From positions 9,146 through 73,145 of the forward strand of contig CAJTOZ010000011.1 of the NCBI GenBank assembly GCA_910578095.1: 64,000 nucleotides of DNA, written 5' to 3'. Origin of the DNA: an uncultured Muribaculaceae bacterium. Lineage in GTDB: Bacteria > Bacteroidota > Bacteroidia > Bacteroidales > Muribaculaceae. Position 1 is the first letter of the stretch. Each line of letters starts with the position of its first letter. Below the pieces are notes generated by a model. It made no database searches. It saw nothing but the letters and a program-made list of their open reading frames with translations, and was not told the origin of the DNA. The translations under genes and the position numbers were made by a program. Below are positions 9,788 to 19,753 of the stretch, one piece after another.

Positions 9788-9854
9788 ATGTTACAACTAC
9801 CTAAACATGTGTTACACCGCAAATATTAAAATCTGTTTAGTCTGTCTAATTTTG
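9788..9854 (+). promoter_or_regulatory. Promoter and putative HTCS operator of the GH43-susCD-GH10 operon
   Basis: ATGTTACA at 9788-9795 and GTGTTACA at 9809-9816 (21 bp period) are followed by 30 bp and the -7 box TAATTTTG at 9847-9854. No -33 TTTG is visible. A third ATGTTACA at 9725-9732 is exactly 63 bp (3 x 21) upstream of the first. The first gene starts at 9896. Confidence 0.72.
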
Positions 9855-9895
9855 CATAAAAATCATCCATAAACCGGAAACATTATCATCACACC

Positions 9896-11605
9896 ATGAA
9901 AAGCCCAATAGCAATAGCACTCGCCGCCCTCATAGCCGGAGGTTGCACAGCCACGCAGAAGAGCCAGGAACCTCAGCCGGGCGTAGCTCTGTTCGACACA
10001 TTCCGCTACGAGGGAAACGATAGCATATATGCTATCTGTCCGCTTGCGGACAGCGCGAGCTACCACAACCCCATACTGCCCGGATGGTACTCCGACCCCT
10101 CCGTGTGCACCAACGGTGAAGGCGACTATTTCCTGGTCACCTCCACTTTCTGCTACTACCCGGGAGTTCCCATCTTCCATAGCACCGACATGGTGAACTG
10201 GCGCCAGATAGGCCACGTGCTTAACCGCGAATCGCAACTCGACAATTTCCCCGGCCAGCACATCAGCGGCGGTATTTTTGCCCCCGCCATCAGCTACAAT
10301 CCGGCCAACAAAACATACTACATGATCACCACCAACGTGGGCGCAGGCAACTTTTTCGTGAAGACCACCGACCCCTTCGGCGGCCAGTGGAGCGACCCCG
10401 TGTACCTCCCCGAGGTGCAGGGCATCGATCCGGCATTCTTCTTCGATGAGGACGGCAAGGCCTACATCGTGAACAACGACGACGCTCCCGATGGCAAGCC
10501 GGAATACAGCGGCCACCGCACGGTGCGCGTGGTGGAGTTCGACACCGCCACCGACAAGTGCGTGGGCGAACGCCGCATCGTGGTCAACAAAGGATGGCGC
10601 CCTCAGGACAAGCCCATCTGGTGCGAGGGCCCGCACATATACAGAATCAATGGCGAATACTATCTGATGACAGCCGAAGGAGGCACCGGCGACTGGCACA
10701 GCGAGGTGATATACCGCGGCAAATCGCCATTCGGACCATTCACGCCTTACGAGAAAAACCCGATACTGACGCAGCGCAACCTTGACCGCAACCGCCCGAA
10801 CCCCGTCACCTGCGCCGGCCATGCCGACCTGATACAGACCACCGAAGGCGACTGGATGGCCGTATTTCTGGCTTGCCGCCCCAACGGACAGGGCTTCGAG
10901 AACCTGGGACGCGAAACATTCCTCCTGCCTGTGGAATGGACCGAGGACGGCTGGCCCGTGATCAACCCCGACATGCAACCCGTGGCCATGAATCCGCGCC
11001 GCGAGGGAGCTGTGCGCGGCGATGATGCCACCTTCGGCAATTTCGCGGTGACCGACTATTTCGACAGCACAGCCCTGGACCAGCGCTGGATGACCCTGCG
11101 CTCCGCGGCCGACAGCCTTTACTCGCTCAGCTCCACGCCCGGCTATCTGGCATTGAAATGCACGGACGAAACCGCGTGCGGCAAAGGCACGCCCGCATTT
11201 GTGGCACGCCGCCTGCAGCACCATAATTTCAACTGCTCCACCGAGATGACATTCCTGCCCGACAGCACCTCGCAGGCAGGCCTCCTCATATTCAAGGACG
11301 AGAAACACCAGTATTTCTTCGGCCGCGCCCTTGACGCAGAAGGCCACGATATTCTTTTCGTCGACAAAGTGTCGCCCGACGGCGTCTCCACCATAGCCAC
11401 CGCGGAAATTCCCTCCGGCAACAATGCTGTCGCTCTCAAAATTTCCTCCGATGGCCTCACCTACGATTTCACCGCCTCCACCGATGGCGGGAACAATGAG
11501 ATAAAGGTGGCCGCAGGTATCGACGCACGCCACACATCCACTGCCGAGGCAGGCGGCTTCACAGGCACCACCGTAGGGCCGTACGCCATACGGGCCGAGA
11601 GATAA
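9896..11605 (+). CDS. GH43 beta-xylosidase-type lipoprotein
   Basis: The product has 569 residues. Lipoprotein signal LIAGGC puts the lipidated Cys at 17. The five-bladed propeller has all three GH43 acids: Asp67 in WYSDPSV (base), Asp178 in GIDPAFFF (pKa modulator) and Glu244 in WCEGPHIY (acid). The C-terminal part (about 380-569) is a concanavalin-like beta-sandwich as in two-domain GH43 xylosidases (FGNFAVTDYFDSTALDQRW onward). The enzyme probably releases xylose, or arabinose side chains, from xylo-oligosaccharides. It is the first gene after the operator at 9788-9854. A 154-bp gap without a recognisable promoter separates it from susC, so it may head the long operon. Confidence 0.9.
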   Translation: MKSPIAIALAALIAGGCTATQKSQEPQPGVALFDTFRYEGNDSIYAICPLADSASYHNPILPGWYSDPSVCTNGEGDYFLVTSTFCYYPGVPIFHSTDMVNWRQIGHVLNRESQLDNFPGQHISGGIFAPAISYNPANKTYYMITTNVGAGNFFVKTTDPFGGQWSDPVYLPEVQGIDPAFFFDEDGKAYIVNNDDAPDGKPEYSGHRTVRVVEFDTATDKCVGERRIVVNKGWRPQDKPIWCEGPHIYRINGEYYLMTAEGGTGDWHSEVIYRGKSPFGPFTPYEKNPILTQRNLDRNRPNPVTCAGHADLIQTTEGDWMAVFLACRPNGQGFENLGRETFLLPVEWTEDGWPVINPDMQPVAMNPRREGAVRGDDATFGNFAVTDYFDSTALDQRWMTLRSAADSLYSLSSTPGYLALKCTDETACGKGTPAFVARRLQHHNFNCSTEMTFLPDSTSQAGLLIFKDEKHQYFFGRALDAEGHDILFVDKVSPDGVSTIATAEIPSGNNAVALKISSDGLTYDFTASTDGGNNEIKVAAGIDARHTSTAEAGGFTGTTVGPYAIRAER

Positions 11606-11759
11606 TTCACATTAAATAATAGTATATAGGAGAAACAAATCTAAAAACCGGAAAAACAAAAAACACAGAAAACAGTACCATCACACACAACCGAAAAAGA
11701 ATCTTTGCAAGAGAAAAGCGAAAACACATTAATAACCTGAACTAACCAATCACCAACAC
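11606..11759 (+). other. Intercistronic leader before the first susC
   Basis: This A/C-rich spacer has no TAnnTTTG box and no hairpin with a T-tract. It is best read as an untranslated spacer within one transcript from the promoter at 9847. Confidence 0.4.
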
Positions 11760-14700
11760 ATGGAAAATGTAAAGAAATTACTTCGATGCATTTCAGTGCT
11801 GACACTGCTGCTCGTGTGCGGAGCTTTCACCGCCCACGCAGAAACAGTGACAGGTACTGTGGTCGACGATACGGGCGAGCCCCTGATCGGCGTCAGCGTA
11901 ATGCTCAAAGGCAGCAAGGCAGGCGTGACCACCGACATCGACGGATACTACACCATCCAGGTGGCCGATACTAAAACGGCTACACTCACGTTCAGCTACG
12001 TGGGCATGGAACCCCAGGAAATCAAAATCAACGGACGCAAGACCATCGACGTCACCCTCAAGCCCAACAGCAACGCCCTTGAGGAGGTAGTCGTAGTGGG
12101 CTACGGCCAGCAGAAGAAGGCATCGGTGGTGGGCGCCATCACCCAGACCACCGGCGATGTGCTCGCACGCGCAGCCGGTGTGCACGACATTGGCGCCGCC
12201 CTCACCGGCAACATGCCCGGCGTCGTAACCACACAGAGCAGCGGTATGCCCGGCGACGAAGAGCCCCAGATCACCATCCGCGGAGCATCGTCCTGGAACA
12301 ACAGCAGCCCGCTGGTGCTCGTGGACGGCATCGAACGCCCCATGAGCTCCGTAGACATGAGCTCCGTGCAGACCATCTCCGCACTCAAGGACGCATCCGC
12401 CACGGCTGTGTATGGTGTGAAAGGCGCCAACGGTGTCATCCTCATCACCACCAAACGCGGTACTGAAGGCAAGGCCAAAATCGACGTAGGCTTCACCGCT
12501 ACGATGAAGACAATCTCGCGTCTGCCCGACAAATACGACTCCTACGATGCTCTCACCATGACCAACCGCGCCATTGAGCATGAACTTGCGCTCAACCCCG
12601 GTTCATGGAACTACCTCATCCCGCAGTCGCGTATCAACAAATACCGCTACCGCACCTCGATAGAGGACATCGAGCGCTATCCCAATGTGGACTGGCGCAA
12701 CGAGCTCTTCAAGGACGCAGCAATGAGCTACAATGCCTACATCAACATCGCCGGCGGCACCAATTTCGTGCGCTACTACGCAGCAGTCGACTTCGTCAAC
12801 GAAGGTGACATGTTCCGCTCGCAGAACCCCGGACGCGGTTTCGTCAACGGCTTCAACTACAACCGCCTCAACGTACGCTCCAACCTTGACTTCTCCCTGA
12901 CCAAGACCACCGTATTCAAGGTGAACGTGGCCGGCAGCAACGGTGTGCGCAAGACCCCCTTCAGCGCAAGCGGAGAATATAACGTTGACTGGAATGCCGC
13001 ACAAGCATGGGCCGGTGTGTACAACAGCGCCCCCGACCAGTTCATGCCCATATACTCCGACGGCTCAATAGGCTACTATCCCGAATTCGCATCGCAAGTA
13101 GTGAACTCCGTATCCCAGATTCTTACCTCTGGCTACATGAACACCATGAACACCCGCATCAACACCGACTTCGTGCTTGAGCAGAACCTCGACTTCATCA
13201 CCAAGGGCCTCAACTTCCGCGGTATGATATCATGGGACAACCTCTTCTACGACTCCAAACGCGGCGTGCAGGACAACTACTCCGGCTACCAGAACAAGTG
13301 GATCGACCCCGTCACCGGCGAGGTATCCTACAAAAACCTTTCCGATGCCAACACCAACTTCGACTACCGCCCCATGGACAACCTCAGCACCAACGGCGGC
13401 GAAGTGATCAACTGGAAGACACAGCGCCACGTCAACTACCAGCTCCAACTCAACTGGGCCCGCGATTTCGGCAAGCACGCCGTCAGCGCTACCGGTGTGT
13501 GGACCCGCCAGGAAGACGCCTACGGCAGCGAGATTCCCCGCTACCGTGAGGACTGGGTGTTCCGTACCACCTACGACTTCGACGGCCGCTACCTCATCGA
13601 ATACAACGGTGCCTACAATGGCTCCGAGAAGTTCGGCAAAGGCTACCGCTTCGGCTTCTTCAACTCCGGCGCCATCGGCTGGCGTATCAGCGGCGAGCCC
13701 TTCTTCAAGGCCCTTCTGCCCTATGTCAACAACCTGAAACTGCGCGCATCCTACGGTGAGATCGGTGACGACACCGGCGACCGCTGGCTCTTCATGGACC
13801 AATGGGGTTTCGGCAGCTGGAACGGGAGTGCATCTTCCGCTGTCATCGACGGCTCCGGGCGTCCCGGCAACACTGCTCCCTACAAATACTACTATCAGAC
13901 CATCATGGGCAACCCCGACGCCCACTGGGAAAAAGTGAAGAAGTTCAACTTCGGTATCGACTACGGCTTCCTCAACGACATGTTCGCCGGCTCCGTCGAA
14001 ATATTCAAAGACAAGCGTAACGACATCCTCATCAAAGGTAGCGAACGCTCCGTGCCCAGCTACTTCGGTGGTTCTGCCCCCACGGCAAACCTCGGTAAGG
14101 CCGAATCCAAAGGTTTCGAAATAGAGTTGCGCTTCAACTACCCCATCAACAAGGACATGCGCGTATGGGCCAACATGAACATGACCCACGCTGCCAACAA
14201 GATCATCGAGCGCGACGACCCCAAACTCAAGCCCGGCTACCAGAAACAGGCAGGCTATGCCATCGGTCAGCACAAGAGCTACATCGATGCAGGCTTCCTC
14301 AACAACTACGACATGATCTACGGTGCACCAGCCTTCGAAACCAACAACGAGCAGCGCCTTCCCGGCGACTACTATATTGTCGACTTCAACGGTGACGGCA
14401 TCATTGACGACAACGACTCCGCACCTATCGGCTACACAACCACACCCCAGAACACCTACAACGCCACCCTCGGCTTTGAATGGAAGGGATTCAGCGTGTT
14501 CGCCCAGTTCTACGGCGTCACCAACGTATCGCGCGTTGTCACTCTCGACAGTTTCGACAAACAGCTGCACAACGTGTACAACCTCCGCGAATGGTGGAGC
14601 GCCGACGGCAGCGGCGAGATGCTCGTGCCCCGCTACCTCTCCACACCCAACTCCCGCGGCAACGGCACACAGTGGCTCTACGACGGATCCTACGTGCGTC

Positions 14701-14903
14701 TGAAAAACGTGGAAATTGCCTACACCTGGAACGCCGGCTGGATCAAGAAGCTCGGCCTCAGTAACCTCAAGGTGTACCTCAACGGCAACAACCTCTGGTT
14801 CTGGAGCCGTCTCCCGGACGACCGCGAATCCGACCACGGATATGCCGCCACTGCCTACCCGACAGCCCGCCGCTTCAACCTCGGCGTGAAGTTCTCACTC
14901 TAA
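11760..14903 (+). CDS. SusC/RagA-type TonB-dependent transporter (first of two)
   Basis: The protein has 1047 residues. A signal peptide (to about residue 27) precedes the CarboxypepD_reg-like domain (VTGTVVDDTGEPLIGVSVMLKG) and a TonB-box-like stretch (LEEVVVVGYGQQKKASVVGA). The plug follows, with ITIRGASSWNNSSPLVLVDG and the SusC signature SVQTISALKDASATAVYG and GVILITTKRG. A long 22-strand-type barrel ends in the aromatic terminus RRFNLGVKFSL. It imports xylo-oligosaccharides across the outer membrane together with the SusD protein 14 bp downstream. By order it corresponds to XusA in Prevotella bryantii (established cluster, assignment inferred). Confidence 0.96.
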   Translation: MENVKKLLRCISVLTLLLVCGAFTAHAETVTGTVVDDTGEPLIGVSVMLKGSKAGVTTDIDGYYTIQVADTKTATLTFSYVGMEPQEIKINGRKTIDVTLKPNSNALEEVVVVGYGQQKKASVVGAITQTTGDVLARAAGVHDIGAALTGNMPGVVTTQSSGMPGDEEPQITIRGASSWNNSSPLVLVDGIERPMSSVDMSSVQTISALKDASATAVYGVKGANGVILITTKRGTEGKAKIDVGFTATMKTISRLPDKYDSYDALTMTNRAIEHELALNPGSWNYLIPQSRINKYRYRTSIEDIERYPNVDWRNELFKDAAMSYNAYINIAGGTNFVRYYAAVDFVNEGDMFRSQNPGRGFVNGFNYNRLNVRSNLDFSLTKTTVFKVNVAGSNGVRKTPFSASGEYNVDWNAAQAWAGVYNSAPDQFMPIYSDGSIGYYPEFASQVVNSVSQILTSGYMNTMNTRINTDFVLEQNLDFITKGLNFRGMISWDNLFYDSKRGVQDNYSGYQNKWIDPVTGEVSYKNLSDANTNFDYRPMDNLSTNGGEVINWKTQRHVNYQLQLNWARDFGKHAVSATGVWTRQEDAYGSEIPRYREDWVFRTTYDFDGRYLIEYNGAYNGSEKFGKGYRFGFFNSGAIGWRISGEPFFKALLPYVNNLKLRASYGEIGDDTGDRWLFMDQWGFGSWNGSASSAVIDGSGRPGNTAPYKYYYQTIMGNPDAHWEKVKKFNFGIDYGFLNDMFAGSVEIFKDKRNDILIKGSERSVPSYFGGSAPTANLGKAESKGFEIELRFNYPINKDMRVWANMNMTHAANKIIERDDPKLKPGYQKQAGYAIGQHKSYIDAGFLNNYDMIYGAPAFETNNEQRLPGDYYIVDFNGDGIIDDNDSAPIGYTTTPQNTYNATLGFEWKGFSVFAQFYGVTNVSRVVTLDSFDKQLHNVYNLREWWSADGSGEMLVPRYLSTPNSRGNGTQWLYDGSYVRLKNVEIAYTWNAGWIKKLGLSNLKVYLNGNNLWFWSRLPDDRESDHGYAATAYPTARRFNLGVKFSL

Positions 14904-14916
14904 TATCACGAAAACA

Positions 14917-16881
14917 ATGAAAATGAACATATATAAATTCCTCGCAAGCGCATTCATCGCTCTGGCTTCCACCACTGCCATGACTTCGTGCGAAGACTAT
15001 CTGGAAAAGGACCCCGATTCCACTGTCAACGCCGAAGACGCATTCAAGGATTATACCAACTTCCAGGGGTTCATTGATGAAATCTACAACTGCGTGCCCA
15101 TGAAGAACGCCCACTACTGGACCGAAACATGGAACCTCGGAGAAGACGAGTACCTCGTGCCTGCTGGCAACTGGCACATGCTCCACCAGGTAGACCTCGG
15201 CGACTTCTGGAAATGGCAGGGCGGCTCGCTCGGCCAAAACGGATTCTGGTTCGACAAGAGCAGCGTGAATCCGCGCAGCAACAACCCCGGAGAACACTCC
15301 CTCTACGGACACGCATGGTACTGCATCCGCAAGTGCAACATGGGTCTGGAGAACCTTGACAAACTCACCGGCACCGACGAGGAGCGCCGTCTGCTCCAAG
15401 GACAGATGCTCTTCTTCCGCGCATGGTGGCACTTCGAGATGATGCAGTTCCTCGGCGGACTACCCTACCTCGACCGCACCATCCCCGCCAGCGAATCGCC
15501 CACAGAAAAGCGGCTCTCCTTCCAGGAAGCAGCCGACAAGTGCGCGGCCGACTTCCGCGCCGCCGCCGACCTGCTCCCCCTCGACTGGGACCAGACCGCC
15601 GTAGGACGCAAGACCATAGGCCACAACAAGGGCCGTATCAACAAAGCCATGGCACTCGGCTATCTCGGCAAGTCCATGCTTTGGGCAGGCTCCCCCCTGA
15701 TGGTCAACGGACCCCAGACCGGTGGCACCCACACCTACGACTACGACGCAGCCTATTGCGAGAAAGCAGCCAAAGCCTTCGGCGAACTGCTCACACTCGT
15801 GGAGAACGGCAAGACCCTCTACAAGCTCGCCGGTTTCAAAGATGCCTACAAGAACCTTTACGACCACGAAAAAGCCGACGGTGCCAGCGACTGCTACAGC
15901 GAGATCTGGTTCACCTACCGCCAAAACGGAAAGATGCCGGGTGCAAGCGAGACTATGTTCCAGGCCATCAACCTCACCTGGGGCAACGGAGGCCCCAACT
16001 CCTACATGGGCTATAACTACGTGGCCACGTTCTGCCCCAACCAGCTTGCAGGCTGGGTAGGCAGCGACAACCTTGTGCACCACCCCACGGCCAACTATGT
16101 CGAGTACTACGGCATGGCCAACGGACTGCCCATCGACGACCCCGACTCCGGCTACGATCCCGGACATCCCTACAAGAACCGCGACCCGCGTTTCTACCAC
16201 GACATCATATTCGACGGTTTCAAATTCATCAACGGCTCGGCCGACGACAACCAGAAATACTCACCGCTCTACACCGGCGGCGACTACCGCAACCAAAACA
16301 CCGCCAGCTCCACAGGCTACCTCATGAACAAGCTCGTACCCCACATGTGCAACAAAGTGGACAAACTCGGAGGATATGGCGACAACTGTAATGCCGACAT
16401 CCCCTACATGCGTCTGGCCGATATCTATCTGATGTACGCCGAAGCTGCAGGTGCTGTGGGCGGAGCAAGCGGAAAGAGCGACAACTACTCCAAGACCGCC
16501 GCCGATGCCATCAATGTAGTGCGCGACCGCTGCGGTGCAGGCCACGTGGCCGACAAATACAAAGCCAACCGCAATGCATTCCTCGACGAAGTGCGCCGCG
16601 AACGCGCTGTCGAACTCGCCTTCGAAGGTATGCGCTTCAACGATCTCCAGCGCTGGCTGCTCCTCACCGAACCCAAATACACCAAGAAGACAGCACACAA
16701 CTTCAAACGCGTGGAAACATTCGACTGGCTCAAGGCCAACGACCCCGCCGACGCACGCATAGCCGAGCTCGAAGAAGAAGTGCTTCTCGTGCGTCCATTC
16801 ACTGCCAAACACTATTGGTTCCCCCTCAAGCGCAACGACACTCAGATGTACGAAGGCTTCGATCAGAACCCCGGATGGTAA
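14917..16881 (+). CDS. SusD/RagB-type glycan-binding lipoprotein (first of two)
   Basis: The protein has 654 residues. Lipobox AMTSC puts the lipidated Cys at 25; a start at the second Met (14923) is also possible. The SusD fold is shown by YLEKDPDSTVNAEDAFKDY at the N-terminus, the tetratricopeptide-like helices around ILFFRAWWHFEMMQFLGGLP and the C-terminal part IPYMRLADIYLMYAEAA and ERAVELAFEGMRFNDLQRW. Surface-exposed SusD proteins form the lid of the SusC transporter and bind the polysaccharide. It is coupled tightly to the SusC gene (13 bp gap) and followed 43 bp later by the second susC. Confidence 0.95.
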   Translation: MKMNIYKFLASAFIALASTTAMTSCEDYLEKDPDSTVNAEDAFKDYTNFQGFIDEIYNCVPMKNAHYWTETWNLGEDEYLVPAGNWHMLHQVDLGDFWKWQGGSLGQNGFWFDKSSVNPRSNNPGEHSLYGHAWYCIRKCNMGLENLDKLTGTDEERRLLQGQMLFFRAWWHFEMMQFLGGLPYLDRTIPASESPTEKRLSFQEAADKCAADFRAAADLLPLDWDQTAVGRKTIGHNKGRINKAMALGYLGKSMLWAGSPLMVNGPQTGGTHTYDYDAAYCEKAAKAFGELLTLVENGKTLYKLAGFKDAYKNLYDHEKADGASDCYSEIWFTYRQNGKMPGASETMFQAINLTWGNGGPNSYMGYNYVATFCPNQLAGWVGSDNLVHHPTANYVEYYGMANGLPIDDPDSGYDPGHPYKNRDPRFYHDIIFDGFKFINGSADDNQKYSPLYTGGDYRNQNTASSTGYLMNKLVPHMCNKVDKLGGYGDNCNADIPYMRLADIYLMYAEAAGAVGGASGKSDNYSKTAADAINVVRDRCGAGHVADKYKANRNAFLDEVRRERAVELAFEGMRFNDLQRWLLLTEPKYTKKTAHNFKRVETFDWLKANDPADARIAELEEEVLLVRPFTAKHYWFPLKRNDTQMYEGFDQNPGW

Positions 16882-16924
16882 AGAGTAATAAACTACAAAC
16901 CCTAAGAATATCACATTTCAATAT

Positions 16925-19750
16925 ATGATACCGACACAAAACAGAGCCTTAGCCATGCTGATGGCGGCCGCTATGAGCATCCCCGCTTTCGCGCAGGACA
17001 TCGCAGCCGACAGCATCCAGGAGGCCACAGCAGCGGGCAACGACTTCCGTCTGGAAGCACCCAGCAAAATTGTAGGCGGTGTGTCCGTGGTCAACGTTGA
17101 GCAGAACCAGAAAAAAGACCACACCATCGGCGCCCTCGACAACATGCAGGGCTTCGTGGGTGGCTGGAACGGCGGTTCGCTCTGGGCCAACGACTCCGAC
17201 AACGACGGCGGCTATCTCGTGCTCGTCGACGGCGTGCCCCGCAGCAGCGGCGACATTCTCGCCATCGAGGTAAAAGACATCACATTCCTGAAAAGCGCTG
17301 CGGCAGTCGTGCTCTATGGCAGCCGCGCAGCCAAAGGCGCCATTCTCATCACCACCAAACGCGGTGAAGCGAAGCCGCTGAGCATCAGTGTCAACGCCAA
17401 TGCAGGATGGAGCACCCGCAAAGATATCCCCGAATACCTCGGCTCCGCCGAATACATGAGCCTGTACAACAAGGCCCGCGATCTCGACGGCCTCGGAGTG
17501 CAATACAGCCCAAGTGAAATCTACAACTACGCCTCCGGCTCCAACCCCTACCGCTACTCCAATCTGGACTTCTACAGCAGCGACTACGTAGGCAAGGTCA
17601 AGAACCGCTACGATGCCACTATGCAGATTCAGGGCGGCAACAAGCGCGCGCGCTTCTACACCAACATCTCCTATTTCTATGAGGACGACATCTTGAAAAT
17701 AGGACAGGCCAAGGACAACAACAACAACCGTTTCAGCGTGCGCGGCAACGTGGACGTCGACATAACCGACTGGATCCAGGCCTACATAGGAACCTACACC
17801 ACCTTCTACAACTCACGCGAAGCCAAGGGCAACTACTGGGAAACGGCCTCAACTTTCCGTCCCAACCGTATCTCGCCCTTGATTCCCGTCGATTTAATCG
17901 ACCCCAACGCCCTCGCAGCCCTTGAGACTGTAGGCGGCAGCAACAACATTTTCAACGGCTGTTTCCTCTCAGGCTCCACCATCGACAATACCAACATCTT
18001 CGCCGACTATCTGGCTGCCGGCTACAGCAAGAACACCTATCGCAACTTCCAGTTCCACACGGGTGTCAACATGAACCTCGACCGCCTGCTCAAAGGTCTG
18101 AGCTTCCACGCCCAGTTCGCCACCGACTACGCAACGTCGTACCACACTTCGTTCGACAACAAGTACGCTGTATACATCCCCACATGGAGCAACTACAACG
18201 GACGCGACGTCATCGTGGCACTCACCAAGGAAGGCACAGACGAAAAGAGCGGCGTACAGAACGTGAGCAACAGTTCCGACAACCAGACCATTTCGTTCAA
18301 CGCCGACTTCCAGTATCGCCGCACCTTCAACAAAGTGCACAACATCGAGACCATGATCCTCGCCAACGGATGGCAGAAGACAATCTCCGGAGCCTACCAC
18401 CGCACCACCAACGTCAACCTCGGCATCCGCGCCGCTTACGACTACGCAGGTCGCTATTTCGCGGACTTCCAGGCCGCTGAGGTGCACTCCTCCAAGCTGG
18501 CTCCCGGCCACCGCAACGCATTCTCGCCGTCGCTCACCCTCGGATGGCGCATCAGCGAGGACTTCTTCAAAGGATCCAATGCCGTCAACGACCTCTCGCT
18601 CTCCGTCAGCGGAAGCATCCTGCATCAGGACCTCGACCTCGCCGACTACTACATGTGGCGCGGCAACTGGGGCACCGGCGGCTGGTTCAACTGGGGCGAC
18701 AGCAAAGGAGCCGAAGCCTTTTACCCCGTGCGCGGTGAGAATCTCGAACTCACCTATATCAAACGTAAGGAATTCTCCGCCACAGCCCGCGGCGCATTCT
18801 TCGACAACATGGTCAAGGCCCACGTAGACTTCTTCCTCAGCGAGATGAGCGGCCTGCCCGTTGAGAAACCCACCATCTATCCCGACTACTTCACCACCTG
18901 GTATCCCGAGGCATCAATGATTCCCTGGATCAACTACAATGCCAACCGCCGCACAGGTCTGGACTTCGGAGTGGAATTCAACAAGCAGTTCGGCGATGTG
19001 AAACTCAACGTGGGCGTAGTAGGCACCTGGTACAACACCAAGGCCACCAAGCGCGATGAAGTCAACACCTACGCCTATCAGAACCGCGAGGGCAAACCCA
19101 TCGACGGCATCTGGGGCTACCAGAGCGCCGGCATCTTCCAAAGCCCAGAGGAAGTAGCCGCATGGCCCGACCAAAGCACGCTCGGCAGCCCGGCCAAACC
19201 CGGCGACATCAAGTACGTGGACCAGAACGGCGACAAAATCATCGACAGCAAAGACCAGGTGTATCTGGGCAAAGCCGGATGGTACGGCTCGCCTTTCATG
19301 CTCGGCCTGAACTTCAGTGTCAGCTTCAAGGGCTTTACGCTCTTCGCTCTCGGCACCGGCAACTGGGGCGCCAACGCTTCCCTCGCAGGCAACAAGTACT
19401 ACTACGCCACCGGCACCGACAAGTACTCAGCTGAAATGCGCAACGCATGGACCCCAGAGACAGCCGCCACTGCCACGCTGCCCCGCCTAACCACAGAAAG
19501 CGGAGCCAACAATACCGTGCAGAGCGACTACTGGATGTACTCCACCGACGCATTCCGCCTCGGCAAACTCCAGCTCAGCTACGACATGCCAGAATCGCTG
19601 ATGAAGAAATGTCACCTCACCGGAGCACAAATCTATGTAAGCGGCAGCAACCTCTTCACCATCAGCAAGAATCGCAAGCTGCTCGACCGCAAGATCGGCG
19701 CAGCGCCCGAGTATCGTTTCTTCAATGTCGGTCTCTCCCTTTCCATCTAA
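16925..19750 (+). CDS. Second SusC-type transporter, lacking the N-terminal extension domain
   Basis: The product has 941 residues with a signal peptide ending near AFAQ (24). Unlike the first SusC it has no CarboxypepD_reg-like domain and no clear TonB box: after about 40 residues (IVGGVSVVNVEQNQ) it goes directly into a plug with GGYLVLVDGVPRSSGDILA, VKDITFLKSAAAVVLYG and GAILITTKRG. The barrel and the C-terminal PEYRFFNVGLSLSI are normal. In order it corresponds to XusC of the known xylan cluster. How it is energised without a visible TonB box is open. It is followed 3 bp later by its SusD partner. Confidence 0.93.
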   Translation: MIPTQNRALAMLMAAAMSIPAFAQDIAADSIQEATAAGNDFRLEAPSKIVGGVSVVNVEQNQKKDHTIGALDNMQGFVGGWNGGSLWANDSDNDGGYLVLVDGVPRSSGDILAIEVKDITFLKSAAAVVLYGSRAAKGAILITTKRGEAKPLSISVNANAGWSTRKDIPEYLGSAEYMSLYNKARDLDGLGVQYSPSEIYNYASGSNPYRYSNLDFYSSDYVGKVKNRYDATMQIQGGNKRARFYTNISYFYEDDILKIGQAKDNNNNRFSVRGNVDVDITDWIQAYIGTYTTFYNSREAKGNYWETASTFRPNRISPLIPVDLIDPNALAALETVGGSNNIFNGCFLSGSTIDNTNIFADYLAAGYSKNTYRNFQFHTGVNMNLDRLLKGLSFHAQFATDYATSYHTSFDNKYAVYIPTWSNYNGRDVIVALTKEGTDEKSGVQNVSNSSDNQTISFNADFQYRRTFNKVHNIETMILANGWQKTISGAYHRTTNVNLGIRAAYDYAGRYFADFQAAEVHSSKLAPGHRNAFSPSLTLGWRISEDFFKGSNAVNDLSLSVSGSILHQDLDLADYYMWRGNWGTGGWFNWGDSKGAEAFYPVRGENLELTYIKRKEFSATARGAFFDNMVKAHVDFFLSEMSGLPVEKPTIYPDYFTTWYPEASMIPWINYNANRRTGLDFGVEFNKQFGDVKLNVGVVGTWYNTKATKRDEVNTYAYQNREGKPIDGIWGYQSAGIFQSPEEVAAWPDQSTLGSPAKPGDIKYVDQNGDKIIDSKDQVYLGKAGWYGSPFMLGLNFSVSFKGFTLFALGTGNWGANASLAGNKYYYATGTDKYSAEMRNAWTPETAATATLPRLTTESGANNTVQSDYWMYSTDAFRLGKLQLSYDMPESLMKKCHLTGAQIYVSGSNLFTISKNRKLLDRKIGAAPEYRFFNVGLSLSI

Positions 19751-19753
19751 TCA

